Below are positions 12,187-24,188 of a stretch of 64,000 nt of DNA, piece by piece. Every line of letters starts with the position of its first letter. Within the stretch, counting starts at the first letter, position 1. The notes beneath the pieces were generated by a model, which was not told the DNA's origin, did no database searches, and saw only the letters and a list, made by a program, of their open reading frames with translations. The translations under genes were made by a program, and so were the position numbers. The stretch is taken from positions 496,001 to 560,000 of the forward strand of contig MU385728.1 of assembly GCA_022497155.1 (NCBI GenBank). Direction: 5' to 3'. This DNA comes from Whalleya microplaca. Its lineage: Eukaryota; Ascomycota; Sordariomycetes; Xylariales; Xylariaceae.

Positions 12187-12547
12187 TCGGGTGGAGGCGA
12201 AACTTCAGAATATCTTGTCGGAACCGTCGCCATTTGTCTGAATCGAGAGATGTTGGACTTCCTACCTGTTGGGACATTGACAAAACACCGAAGGGCATAG
12301 ATGTATGGGTGGTGGGTGGTCGAGGAATGGATTGTGATGGATAAGATCATTTGCTGATGTGGGAGGAATGAAAGGGTTTGGCTAAAGAGCATATGTATGT
12401 TCTTCGAGTCATATAACCATGTCAATCTAACAAATACGACATGACAACATATCCATCTTAGTGAATTTATGTGACTGATCTCATACTACCTAAGATACAT
12501 CAGTTACAAGCTCCTGCTGCGTAAGTCTATCCTACATTCCTGTAGTT
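12187..12547. other. short convergent intergenic spacer
   Basis: This 361-nt spacer separates the ends of the converging methyltransferase and beta-galactosidase genes. It must hold both 3' ends; nothing else is seen. Confidence 0.6.
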
Positions 12548-15500
12548 TCAATAAGCGCTCTCCCGTAGTAACCAAGCCGGACTATCAACCAGGACAACAG
12601 GAGACCGTCCGGTCAAAACGGGTACACCAGCCTCGAGTCTGAAATCCAACCCAGCGCCATCCCCATCTCTCTCCTCCATCCGCCAGACCATTAACCCAAC
12701 CCGATTTTCCCCATTATAGTCTAGAATCCCCTCGGGAACGGGAAACCGCGTCTGCGGTCCGATATGGCCAATGAACTTGCCGAACTGCCAACCGTTCACG
12801 TATAACTGGATACGCGTAACACTGCCAGTCACGTTACCGAAGACGAAGTACAACGGGATATCGTATTTATCCGAAGGCAGGTCCAGGGACAGCGGCGCCG
12901 TATAGAACGACACGCCCGATTCGGCGGGCAGAGAAAATGGCGATCCGGGGACGAACTCCGCAATAGGAGGACGCGGGAGGTGGCAGCCCTGCCTCTCGGC
13001 GTACAGCCCGCCCTCATTAAGGGGCCCACGCGCGCGATCGACGTAGTCTTCGCCCCCGAGATTGCCGGTCAGTTTCCACGTGATAGGCGTGCTAGCGATG
13101 AGGGAGCTCGCGAGGCGATACGTTAGGATCCCGCGCGGTGCCTTGCCCGTGTCGATTCCGGGCACGTAATTCCCGTCCAAGCCCATGTGATCAATGATGA
13201 CGGTGAACACGTACGCCGCGCCTTCGGTGAGGGGTGGGAGGGGGTATGTCGCGTCGCGACTTGCGGTGCTGGAATCGCCCGCCCACGACCCGATAAATGT
13301 CCCGTTCAGCCAGATCGAGTGTCCGTATGCCGTGCCGCCTTGCGTCTTGATCGCGAGGGTCTTCTCGCTGCCTTGGGCGGTGAAGTGGCCGCGGAATACG
13401 AGAACCCCGGCGTTGAAACCGTAGTCTCCGGCAAACAGCGAGGTTGGGGTCTGAAGCCACTGGTACGAGTTGTTTGTCGATGCGTGATCCGCCATCGCCC
13501 ACTTAGAGTCATCATACTCGGCCTCAATTTCGGGAAGCGAATCTATGTATAACCACGACAAATTGGACATGGAAGGTATGTTGAGCACGGGACTCAAATA
13601 TGGAATTTCTGCAACCATCCTCCCGTCTTCAATGGTCACGTCTATTTTCTCTCCGTTTACATCCAAGGTGGTCACGCTTCGGGGCGCTCCAATGATCTCA
13701 AGAGTTGTTGACTTGTTGAAATCTGCGAAGAGGGAGAGCATGTTATTGTTAATGGAAGCAGACCTGACTAGGTATGGCCCGTTGACAATAATACTGGATG
13801 ATTTACTGAGCTCGGGAACCCAGTAGTTATATGCGGAATTCCGATCTTTGGTTCTATTAGCACAAGCAAACGATGGAACTGTCCTATTTACCTAAAATGT
13901 AGATTTGAAAGTCTTCAATTCTCACGATTCGTCTCGCCGGTGAAGTAGCCCAGGATAGTGTTACGAGATTATCAGTCTGATTCACAGTGATAGACTCGTT
14001 TGCTATGACGGGACTCGCGCCTTCGACCTTTATAGCTATTTCATTCATTTCGTCTGGCCCACTGTACACAATGAGAACTGTAGTATTCTCGAATTTCTGA
14101 TGCGTGAATATTTCTGCTGTCGAGTACAGGAGCTTGATTCCCCTTACGTCGTAATCAGTTGCCATGATCTTAGAGTCCCGCCCATTTAGGGTGAGCACGT
14201 CGAATAAACTAGGGATCGACAAAATCCCTTCTGACGTCGGTATCGTCATCGTGTAGTTGTCTGAGGCAGTGCTGGTGTAATCGCTATGCCTTATGACGAA
14301 GAATGATCCTGCGCCGGTACTGGTATTACCAGCGAGCCGGGTAACAGTAATTAAGGCATTATTGGCGTATTTCCAGACAAGGGCAGCCCCGGGCTCGGCC
14401 ACCAAGTAGTCAGGAGATACCTTAAGCCACTCCGCTTGCAACTTGAGTTCAGAGTACTTCTCCCTTGTGAGTGACCGATCTTCGGATATGGCCTTCTTTG
14501 ATGTTAGCAGATTGGCCTGTAAGATTCTGTATTCACTCACTGCTCCATAGTCATAGGATATATAACCAGCGGGATGGCCGATGTTGCCCCAATTCGTACC
14601 ACCGTAAATCTAATCTACGTAAGCATATACTGGGAGAGCGGAGTGCCAGACATACCATATAGATGTTGTGAATCGTCGCACCAGCAGCAAAATTATTCTT
14701 GAAGAAGACTCGCTCAAATTCATGATTAATAAAAGCCGCGCAATTCTCGAAACCTGGGCCTCCCCAGGGATCATAAGCACCACCTTGAAACTTGCATTGG
14801 TTAGCCTAAGTAGATTTTCCAAAGCATGATATTCCACAAACTAACCTCAATAAGAGCGAAGGGGGTTGAGGGACTCTGTAGTTCGTGCGTAGTGTGGTAG
14901 GTCCCTGAGAGAGCCAGCGGGGGCCAAGTAGAAGGATTTCCCTGAATTCATCAATACCAATACGAAGCCCCGTATTAAGGTAACTTACACAGTCAAATTG
15001 AACCGGATAGGCATCATGACCCTGCCAAACATCAGAATAAAGACCATGTTGGTTTGTGCAACTTACATATATGTCCACTTCTCCCAGGCCTGTCCCTGGC
15101 GCATTATGCCCGAGAGCAACAGCATCGTTGCTGATCAATGGTATAACAATTCCTGCATTGCGAGCTTGGTCCTCGACATATTGCATATACTTGCCACTTG
15201 GGAAAGGTATGGATACTCCCACAGTGTACTCATTCTCTGGCTGATACAGAATGACAGGCCCTCCATTAGTAATTTGTGCTTTAGCAATGATGACCCCAAT
15301 GTTGGCGATATAGCTAGACCATGTCAGGGTATTTATGCTTTTGTGATAGCCTCTCGGACATACTTATCCGTAGCCTTCAGGTAGTCCTCATCTGATGTCC
15401 TAAGAGTTCCTCCAATGCGCTGGAGCCAACCGGGATACCCACCAAAACTCACTTCAGCATTAATATAAGGGCCAGGTCTCTTAAATTTTTTAGCAGATTC

Positions 15501-15909
15501 ATTGTCGAAGACACTGGAAAATACTTACTGCAATCAGGTAAATGCCAGCTTGAGAAGCAGCTTCGAAGAATGGTTCGTAGGCGAAAACACCATCTGTTGT
15601 AAAATTACCGGGCTTACCTTCCAGCAAAGCCCAATTACTATAGAAAGAAACGCAATTGAACCCTATCGCCTTAATCTTCTGAAAGATATCAAGCCATAGA
15701 GACGGAACTGGAAGCCTCCAAGGATGGAATTCGCCGCTCATGATCATCACGCGTTCTCCTCTCACATACAGCGAGTGGTCATCCCAAGTAACGATGTCTT
15801 GTATTGGAGGCTTGTCATTCTTGACTATCATCCTGGGAGTTTCTTCAATAGACCAAGCATTATACCGGACAGCACAAAACAGTATCACTAGGACGATAAG
15901 AAATTGCAT
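12548..15909 (-). CDS. secreted beta-galactosidase, glycoside hydrolase family 35
   Basis: Nine exons (15909..15529, 15479..15364, 15313..15067, 15021..14989, 14941..14846, 14790..14656, 14609..14541, 14492..13892, 13845..12548) give 991 aa, the usual fungal GH35 length. Eight introns of 45-55 nt each keep the frame. The catalytic barrel begins [18 protein letters not shown]. Acid/base Glu194 lies in PENEY and nucleophile Glu291 in [17 protein letters not shown] and [15 protein letters not shown] follow, then beta-galactosidase domain 2 and jelly-roll modules. The enzyme removes terminal beta-galactose from galactan, arabinogalactan or xyloglucan side chains outside the cell. The chosen start opens a signal peptide ([14 protein letters not shown]); an upstream in-frame ATG at 15975 would add 22 residues. 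One exon is only 33 nt. The acceptor near 14493 is a NAGNAG-like site that could add one lysine. Confidence 0.93.
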
Positions 15910-15975
15910 CACGTCCACGGTAACATTGGCTCGAGACGATGAAGTTGGGGTCTGGAATGGACGTATGACCCCCAT

Positions 15976-17105
15976 CTTTGTGCGTGTACCAACACTTCAA
16001 ATACTCCGTCCAGGGCTTGGCAAATGAATCGTTAACTGATTGTGTTAATCTAATAACTTGCCTATAGATGCAATAATGTCAGTTTAGGGTCACATCGTCG
16101 CCTGCATGCTAGGTGCATGGGAAATGTTGCAATGGTAAGCAGGTCCCAAAACAACCCTAATTAAGTCCGTCGGCAGGGTTGGAAACGGGCTAACCAGCAT
16201 GTTGGCTATGAGTGTTGCGACGCATATGAAGCCACTAGGATCGTAATATAGGATCGAATATTATATCGGATTGATGAGAGAGAAGCGAGATAGACCGTCA
16301 AGGTTGTTCCTTAATACTTAGAAGAGATGAGTGCCAGACCCCCTGACCCCGCACCAGAGAGTCTTCATCAACCCCGCATTAGTAAGCACAATATGCTCCA
16401 GGATATTAACATACCTCGGAATCATATGCACACGGCAAGTTGCTACCTAGGTAGGTATCAATGGGCTGTCAATGGCCGTTATTTCATCCAAGTCTATTTG
16501 AATGCACAATTTTCCACATTACAACCTTCTCAGTTAAGACATATATTGGGATACGAGTATTAGGAAGCTCTCAAGAGTTCATTGTTCAGTAACAAGTATG
16601 ATAAATGGTGATGTAGGCTGAAGCTCAAGAAAATGTCTATGTATGTTTACGAAATAGAGTATGAATCGATAGGTTAATAAGTCATAGTATAGCTTGTACG
16701 ATCAGATGCCTGTTTTGGCACATTGCTCAGTAATGATTGGCTACATTGCCAGGCAGGGCTGGCAGGTGGTAATGTCCCACTAGGACGAGATTGAGGTTTG
16801 AGCACGTGTACTAGAAAAATCACGTCGACCAGTTCTTGATCTCGGATCAAGATCAATACAATTATGCAGAATATCATCTTTAATTTATCACAGTTTTTGG
16901 GAAATCGATTGCGAGAAGAAATCAGTGAATATGGATTGGCAAACAGTTTTCATTCAACTCAGTTATGAAGCTAGGCTTAGGGCCAGTCTATCTATGCTTT
17001 CATCAACTTAGTCTGATGCAGCACATGCATCAAGCAAGTTAATGGTCAAGTTAACCATGATTATACTTGAATCAAAGCCCCAAAATTAGTCTACACTTTG
17101 TCAAG
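15976..17105. other. 5' flank of GH35 and 3' flank of F-box gene
   Basis: No gene is supported. A CTACCTAGGTAGGTA motif lies at 16443-16457. Open frames at 16327-16563 and 16674-16877 are short and featureless. Confidence 0.5.
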
Positions 17106-18854
17106 CTAATTGAGATGTTGACTTGGCGGATCAAGAAGTAGTAGCAACAGGGTGAGTCCTTGGCGAGTGAGTAGCGCAAAGTTAGTCCATTCGAAGAGAC
17201 TTTCATCAAAGACTAACGTTCCTGCACGAGCTTCAGCCACAATTTTCTCGATGCCAAGCTGTCGGCCCAAGTACATGTTGTGTTGCATAGAGTTCGAAAT
17301 GCCTAGGCATACATCTGTCCCTATTGAACTTATAATACCCCCGTTGTAAACTCGATGGATCACGTCTCCCCACTCTTGAGAGAGAGCATCGCGTACAGTA
17401 CGTGATACTAAGCGTAGATCCGCTCCATGGTGCACCAGTCGAATCGCGCTTCGCCAGCACTTCTCAGACAGCGCGTATTCCATGGGTGTCTGCAGGACTT
17501 GTTCCGAATATGACGAACTATCGACTTCGGCGACCCTGATGGGGGTGTTGACATTGTTTCCACGAGCAATAAATTCATCGAGGGCCGCGAGATCACCCCA
17601 CTGGGAACGTTCGAAGTCAATAGGATATTCCGCTGCTCGGATAGCCTGGCAAACCAATTTCGGTGTAATTTCGCAACCAGAATCGAGTAGATATTCGGTC
17701 ATTGGGTGAGAGTAGTAGCCTTCGATAGCAGCGCTGTATAATAGATACTCTCGGCCCGTCCGTTGGCTCGCTTCTAAAGACTCTGGATCTTCGGCTGGGC
17801 GGACCCGATGCGTGAATCTTTCACGGATTATCTTGATGAGGCTTGCTCCAGCTTCTGTTGTATCATAACGCATAACCTCGCGGACTAATTCGTGGAGGTC
17901 CATTTTATCTACCAATCCGCTTCGGATTTGGTGTGCGAATATGCATGCTGCATCACCGATACACCCGCGTGCAAGAACAGTGCGTAGTAAGCCTAGCTGG
18001 GCGCTATCTTCACTAAATCTCGCCCCTGCATTGATGAGTACATCTATGACTTCAGCATTGCCCTCATCTCCCTGTATACGCCTTTCAATCACATCGACTA
18101 ATAACACCCTCAGAAAATCAGGAAGGGGGTCGTCAGTGGGTGATAGATGCAATCTTTGCAGTAATGCCGAAAGCATGTGGGACTGTTTGGTAATACCAGC
18201 AGCTTCAAGATGCTCCCTACCAACGATAGCTCCGTTGGCTATAAGCCACTGAGCTATACCAATACGCTTTTGCGCGATCGCGACTGTTAAAATGCTATAC
18301 GGAACCCTAAAGACACGTTTTAGCAAATTCCAATCGTATAAAGAGCCGGATTGATCCAGGAGGTCACCAATTAGCCGTCGCGGAGGAACCTCTCTGAGTG
18401 GCTCTGTAATAGGCCAGCCGTAGTGAGCAAGACACTTGAGAATGTCTAGGCGATCAACATACACAGAAATTTTTGCTGGATTCTTTTCTGTGTCGTACAG
18501 AGTTGAACCCCCTAAGGCTCTGAGGAAAATTGAGGACCAGACCTTGACTACTCGATCGACGATCTCGATGGGCTGCGAGTTTGCAACAACGTATATTAGA
18601 CTGGGTTGTCGCATATGCCCGTCAAAGCTAAGACCCATAAAGGATTGTTCGTGATCCTCTATTTCATTAGCGAGGTGATAATTTGCATCCCTAGCGATGA
18701 TGTATTCTCCCGACTCACCTCCGAGTTTGGCATACAAAGTCTTGCATGTACATGCCAGTTTGACAAGGGAGGGGAGATGGTAGCCAGAAAGATAACCTGC
18801 GACCTGCAAGAGGAGCTCATTCGGAAGGTTGATTAAGCCACTCATTGTGCTCAA
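17106..18854 (-). CDS. F-box protein with ankyrin-like repeats
   Basis: A single uninterrupted frame of 582 aa. Residues about 5-50 (INLPNELLLQVAGYL...LVKLACTCKTLY) form an F-box, which would dock on Skp1 of an SCF ubiquitin ligase. Downstream are helix-pair units with ankyrin character, for example ILTVAIAQKRIGIAQWLIANG, NAEVIDVLINAGARF, MTEYLLDSGCEIT and IRLVHHGADLRLV, probably the substrate-binding part. The protein ends with a leucine run near LTLLLLLLDPP. Fungal genomes carry many lineage-specific F-box/ankyrin genes, often fast evolving; no target can be inferred. No intron is needed and no damage is seen. Confidence 0.85.
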   Translation of the reverse strand: MSTMSGLINLPNELLLQVAGYLSGYHLPSLVKLACTCKTLYAKLGGESGEYIIARDANYHLANEIEDHEQSFMGLSFDGHMRQPSLIYVVANSQPIEIVDRVVKVWSSIFLRALGGSTLYDTEKNPAKISVYVDRLDILKCLAHYGWPITEPLREVPPRRLIGDLLDQSGSLYDWNLLKRVFRVPYSILTVAIAQKRIGIAQWLIANGAIVGREHLEAAGITKQSHMLSALLQRLHLSPTDDPLPDFLRVLLVDVIERRIQGDEGNAEVIDVLINAGARFSEDSAQLGLLRTVLARGCIGDAACIFAHQIRSGLVDKMDLHELVREVMRYDTTEAGASLIKIIRERFTHRVRPAEDPESLEASQRTGREYLLYSAAIEGYYSHPMTEYLLDSGCEITPKLVCQAIRAAEYPIDFERSQWGDLAALDEFIARGNNVNTPIRVAEVDSSSYSEQVLQTPMEYALSEKCWRSAIRLVHHGADLRLVSRTVRDALSQEWGDVIHRVYNGGIISSIGTDVCLGISNSMQHNMYLGRQLGIEKIVAEARAGTLVFDESLFEWTNFALLTRQGLTLLLLLLDPPSQHLN

Positions 18855-19610
18855 AATGGTTTGGAATTCTCTGATGGGTTGTGAAATGTAATCTTCTTTG
18901 ACTAAAATACCATCAAGTTCAAGTATATATATTACATGTTTTCAAGATAACGCCGATGTCGTTATTCTGTTGTTGCCAAGTTTATGCCTTTGTCATATGA
19001 ACGAGGGAGGTATGATGTATTCATGGTGCTAGAATGTACACAATGGCTTTGTAGTCGGAACATCTGCTTTGTCACTTTCTTTCTGTTGTTATCACGCTTA
19101 TTAGGACCCCGCAAGTTGCCTAAGGAGGCCGATTAATTGTTACATGATCTGAGCGAAGGAGCTCAGTGTGCGTCAAGCTAATATAAGGTAACGGAGCCTG
19201 CTAAGCTCTAATCTAGTTGGAATCTTGTGTGAAGCTTTGTGGGGAGCCTAATGTACCTAACTAACAACCTGGAGCCCTATAATTACGAGTGTTTTACCCA
19301 AAGAACACTTTAAGTATGCGGGAATTAGTACTACTGGATTAGTAAATGAAGCCACATCTCCCATCATGTAGAAGCTATGTGTATGCATATAAAGCACGGG
19401 ATGCCAACAGTTCGAGTTCGTGAACACAAAACAAAATGTACCGAGTGCATCTTAGGGGAACATATATGCCCTTTGTTTTCAATATAGAGATTACATATTT
19501 TTGGGGCCCTTTCTAACAGCGATTGGTAGATAATCATTACTCAAGCAAGCTTCTCTGGCGTTGTTCGAATTCGAATATAAATAAGTGGTCAGATATCAGT
19601 ATCGTTGAGT
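18855..19610. other. intergenic region
   Basis: AT-rich 5' flank of the F-box gene. No coding region, RNA gene or repeat was recognised. Confidence 0.5.
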
Positions 19611-20474
19611 TCAGTTGATTTTGTCAAGCTTTCGCTTATCCTCGAACCATGTATCATTGAGAACCTCCCGTATCCAAATACCGTCATTCGGGTCTTGCCG
19701 GATCATTCTACTTAGCAAGTCTGGGAGTGAAGCTGCCTCTGCTTTGCGCAAGCTAAAAGCAGGCATATTGTTTGAAGCTATCACGACACACATGGCATCC
19801 AATTTGATCTCTCGACCGAGTATTTCTTGGCAGAAAGTCCAACCCTTACCGATATGGAAGCAGATGTCTGTCAGTATTTCGGATTTATGAAGGCCGAAGT
19901 CGAAATAGACAGTGCTAAGGGGAGGCCCCATAAGCTGCGTAATAAGATGCAAATGCCGGTCGTTGGGGCCTGCAACCCAGAAGTAATCGTATGGTAAGAC
20001 CATAAAATTTTCTTCCAACTCTTCTAGGCTGGAATTCGTGTACAGACGTCCCATCACGGATAGCTCGGTGCGGTCCTCGGATGATCGCGAGCCGTCGGAA
20101 TTTTGACAGCAGCAAATGTGGCCTCTTTACCTAGGTATGGTCAAAGCAGAGTCACACGGTAGAATCTGGACCATACGCTAATTTTGGTAAACCTCGAAGC
20201 GTTCTGTGGCAACAACGAAATCTCTGATCGCGATTGGATGGAACCTGCCGGGGCTGTACTTACCCACATCCTCGAACTCCATCATATCATTCTAGTAGCG
20301 ACGATACAAAGGTGTCTCGTGTGTACCGTCGCTGTCTGTGGCAGCAATCGGTTTGTCGCTGAGGTGTGGACTTGAGCAGCTCATAGTACGAATATAAGAA
20401 GGGTATATAGCCGCGTTTGATGTCTCATTGCCCAGATCGCTGGTCAGGCCACAGCTAGGATTGTACTTTGACAT
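19611..20474 (-). pseudogene. decayed SRPK-like protein kinase
   Basis: Reading leftward from the ATG at 20474, the frames together trace a fungal SRPK-type kinase. FEDVGKYSPGRFHPIAI is the family's pre-kinase segment. KLAYGPDSTV is the glycine-rich loop. FAAVKIPTA holds the ATP-binding lysine. VAGPNDRHLHLITQLMGPPL corresponds to the GPNG.H...LGP block. LLSRMIRQDPNDGIWIREVL and DTWFED correspond to the C-lobe end. A TAG follows YRRY (20294-20296), a TGA replaces the expected Trp after STV (20154..20152), and at least two frame changes are needed (around 20180-20200 and 20090-20110). The HRD/DFG catalytic core is missing or collapsed. The longest remaining frame is about 148 codons (19611-20054). 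It is very unlikely to encode an active kinase. Confidence 0.75.
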
Positions 20475-21600
20475 CACGATAAGTTTTAAGGTGATTTAAC
20501 TGTATTGGGTTGAAAGTAGAGCTAATCGAAGGTATTCATATAGTTGCGCAAATCTTCCAGATACGATTCCTCATGCTTCAGACGCATTCTTTGTCTAGGA
20601 CCAATGAAGCCGGCTGGTGTTTCTCTATCGACCATCGCTCGATCGAATCTCAATTATCTATCCGACCTCTCATTTCCATCTAAAAGCACCGATATGCAGA
20701 CCAAATCAAGAACGAACCAAGAGAAAATAGACGGAGCTTGTGCAGATAACCACAGTATTCGATATGGCGGGCTTCATGCTTCAGGACTCTGATTCACAAG
20801 GCATGAAGCATCTATACGAGGGAGACGGAACCGATATCAAAGATAGCAGCAGAGGCTACAGTGACAGCGATCTTTCCAAGACGAAAAGGCGTCGGCTGGT
20901 TGTACAGGAAGTGCATCCACTTCACCCGTTATCCGATCACGATCACGTCACGAAGTATCAAGGGAAACCAGGCGTTTAAAATCAGACCTATCGAAGGTCA
21001 ATTTGCCTTGCAGCTATAGGAAGGATGCTGTCAACATCGGGATGATAGTGTCAATAAGAATATTATTCCTCACTTCAGCAGGTTCCCTTCCCTACTCTGC
21101 TGCACCATCCGATACGTGGGAGCATATAGAGATTTGCTTCGAGCACGAAATCATTGGCACCTTTGATAACCAGGCACATATAATACACTGTATTAATGGC
21201 GACGTTCCTGGGGACTCACAGATTCACTAAAAGTATTTCCGCACTACTCGATTGGCCTGGGGTTTTGGACAGCGTACTCTTCGGTCGCCTCAAGATCCCC
21301 AGATGGATTACAACATTGTCGCAGAAACATATCTGGGTGCTCTTGGGCTCTGTAGGCCTCCAAATTCACTATGAATTAATATTGAATTTCGAGACGAGTC
21401 ATTGAGATTATTTAAATACTTCTATTGCCTACCTAGGTACTCGATAAACCACCCTTGCTCTTCACCGTTAACCTAATACACACTCGATCTCCCCCTATAC
21501 TACCTACTTGCCATAGTGTTTTCGATGGGGGATTTAAGCAGATCAGGAAGACCATCTATTTCCTAGCTGGTTCCAGCTCTTCTGGACTCCAGGACACAAG
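20475..21600. other. intergenic region with weak coding-like scraps
   Basis: A short open frame at 20740-20979 (+) has a lysine/arginine-rich segment but no family resemblance and no splice partner found. A GCCTACCTAGGTAC motif lies at 21427-21440. No gene is called. Confidence 0.4.
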
Positions 21601-22380
21601 TCAGTTTATTGACTGACGCGATAGAACAGCCACTACCAAAGATCGACGGCGAAGATAACGCAGTATACTACGACGAATCCAAGAATGGCTGGTGACTTTT
21701 GCGATGCTGGTTCCCCTCGCTCCGTAAAATCAATCTTCTCCCGTTTTACGAGTGCAACCGTTACCGTTCAACACGCTGTCCCCCATCCAGAGCCCCGCTG
21801 TCTGTAGAGGAATCGTGAATAGCACACCACCAACGTGAAGAGATGTCCTGGATTATTTCGCTGGGTGAGGTATATGGGTTTGTGATTCTTGTGAGAATAT
21901 CTTGTAGGAGGAAATCACAAACAAACTATATGAATATGGATACCATAACGCGTTATTATCCCCACCGCTTCTTAAAGATGCTGGTCCACCGTCACTTAAT
22001 ACTCGCAACGATGAAGAGCACTATGTGGCCATCGGTAGTGGACTATGGGAGCACAAGAGTAATTACGAAGAATATGATATCGTCAGGTATGCCCAGATTC
22101 TTCTACATAGTTACAGTGAATATGGTGAAACATAAATCGGGCAAGAATAGGACGCCAGTGCATTATAAGGACGCAGGAACGCGCTCTTGGTCTGCCGATG
22201 AAGTACGAGTACATGGTCCACTCTCCCTGGGACAATCATAATGATTGTATTAATGGCTAAAGCTACTGGCGGTTGAGCAATACAGCATTTATCATAGTCA
22301 TTGTAGGTATCTCGACTCTACCTTCTACATGGGCCTCGTTCCTGCAAGCAACAACGGCCACCTAGCACGAGTCTAGGCTG
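21600..22380 (+). pseudogene. unidentified degenerate coding relic
   Basis: Several stretches on the plus strand read like protein but cannot be joined without stops or frame changes. One is LTDAIEQPLPKIDGEDNAVY (from about 21607), followed in frame by a TGA, then FPSLRKINLLPFYECNRY, a second TGA, and EEMSWIISLGE. Next come a possible intron ending in TTGTAG and EITNKLYEYGYHNALLSPPL and VAIGSGLWEHKSNYEEYDIV (to about 22110). In another frame are LGLPMKYEYMVHSPWDNHND and SYWRLSNTAFIIVIVG. I do not recognise the family. This is most likely a dead gene of a membrane or secreted protein. Confidence 0.35.
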
Positions 22381-22530
22381 CATAGGGGTCGGTGAGCCTT
22401 GGTTCAAGTCGACTTGACTGAGCAACGGGTAGTTCCAGGTGATCCTGGTACCTATATTTCCATCTATATACAAAATATATACGTGAATAATAGATAGCTA
22501 GACACGAATCACATCACCTTATCCCAATAA

Positions 22531-22819
22531 TTATCCATGAAGTCCTAACTCTAGCATAAGCCTATGTGATTTCAGCATATATCTGTAAATGACCTCTTGT
22601 GGTTTCCATAATCTAGGCCTGTAAAGGGCACACTGTTGAAATATGATTACTGAAATTGCATGTACTCACTGTTATTGCGTTCTGACCAATGCCTTTGAAT
22701 ATGCCCATCATCTCTTGCAATATACAGGCAATTGGCTGCCCATACTTCAGTGTTAGTTGAGTGATTGTACGCATGAGACATGCTGTAGAATGCTGCAGGT
22801 GCTTGTAGTAGGCAGCCAT
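22531..22819 (-). CDS. possible small two-exon gene, 83 aa, unknown
   Basis: A tentative model has exon 22819..22670 (50 codons), a 37-nt intron with donor GTGAGT and acceptor CAACAG, and exon 22632..22531, ending TAA. The product begins MAAYYKHLQHSTACLMRTIT and is basic, without signal peptide or known motif. An in-frame stop lies a few codons upstream of the ATG, so the start is fixed if the gene is real. The intron is shorter than all others in the window, which argues against it. It may be a chance frame or a relic. Confidence 0.2.
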
Positions 22820-24188
22820 CTTATGGAACCTTGATTATTATGTACGTGAAAATGCTGGGAACGGATGAAGAAGGTGCCTGCAGGTGCAGTTGATCCTCGA
22901 AGGAGGCTACGTATGTGGAAGTCCCAAACAGGTAACGTTAGACTATATTTCACGGGAGCTAGAACCATTCATATACACCTTCGGTACTTCTTTCTCGAGT
23001 CGTTGAAGTCACGGTGCCTTCTTTACCTTAATCACTCGCTGTGAGAAATCAGTAGCATTCCATTTAAGGATATTATCTGTAGGTGATTCGAACCTTACTG
23101 ATTGGAAACTGCTGCCATTCTTTGATCCTGATTACTGATTACGATTCCACGAATGCTTACTGCATATTCATAATTCATCCCAACACAGGTGATTTCAACA
23201 TCTTCCGAACACACCACGACCTACATGTTTCTGTCGCTAAGGTAGCCACCGATCACAAACAGTCACGCCTGGCATCCTACACGCGTACTCATACACATCC
23301 CTGGGGTGGCTGTTGATTCCAAAAACATTGGGGTTTTCAGCTCCGATCGCAAACCTAGAGTCACCATAATTCATGAACTTGGCATATCACTGGCGTCCCG
23401 CAGGTAAGTATATCTAATTCTTCTAACTTGATGATTCTCAATCATGTTCATCATCATTGTTTATGGTGTGAACATACCTGGGTACCATAAGTAGAGAGAG
23501 GCATCATCTGTCTGAGGCACCTCCTAGCTTCGTCTTGAACCGGTTGATTACATGCCCCAAACAACACGTTAGGCATCTTTACCTTCCAACATCCACTACC
23601 TTCAACCCCAGCTTTGGTCCAACTGTCTGTCCCCTTCCCATCTTCCTCTTCCCATCTTCCTCTTCCCATCTTCCTCTTCCCATCTTCCTCTTCCCATCTT
23701 CCTCTTCCCATCTTCCTCTTCCCATCTTCCTCTTCTGACTTCTTTTCTCAGGTATCATAGAAAGGAACAGGCTTCTTCTTACGCTGTCTCTTCGATCTTG
23801 AGCCCTCTGCTAAGCTTGCGCTGTAGGTGAGTTCTCGCTGGCCATTTAACATAACTTTAGCTATCCATACTGAATTACTGCAAATATAGATTGGCGATAG
23901 TCACCAACAACAGGTCGCAAGGTTAATAGCGATACTGAGTCTACCTATCTGGAACTAAGCCCTGTTTTGAACTACTCTCATCTACAAGTAAGTTGCTACT
24001 ACCCTTACACTAGATCTTCATCTCAGCTGTATGTGCTCCTCATCTTGTCTGTTTGAAAGCAAAGTTTCGTTCCCTTTGTTCTATCACATGATACACCTCT
24101 TCCCCTACAGGTTTTCCTTACCTTGCTGATGGTTCTTGTTCACCAGAAACCATTTTCGTTCACTTCGAAAGCTATTCCGTAAGCAAAG
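22820..24188. other. intergenic region, 5' flank of the PPHLR protein gene
   Basis: Contains the 14-bp minisatellite at 23637-23734 and a C/T-rich leader from about 23600 to 24180 on the plus strand, as often seen before fungal starts. No gene was found. Confidence 0.5.
23637..23734. repeat. 14-bp minisatellite, seven perfect copies
   Basis: Unit CCCATCTTCCTCTT is repeated seven times without mismatch, giving a strongly strand-asymmetric pyrimidine/purine tract. It lies about 450 bp before the ATG at 24189. The unit is not a multiple of three, and the apparent protein repeats it encodes are an artefact. Confidence 0.95.

Noticed and set aside
12829..13552. Several 65-120 codon frames on both strands inside the GH35 last exon
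   Set aside because: All are shadows of the GC-rich beta-galactosidase coding sequence.
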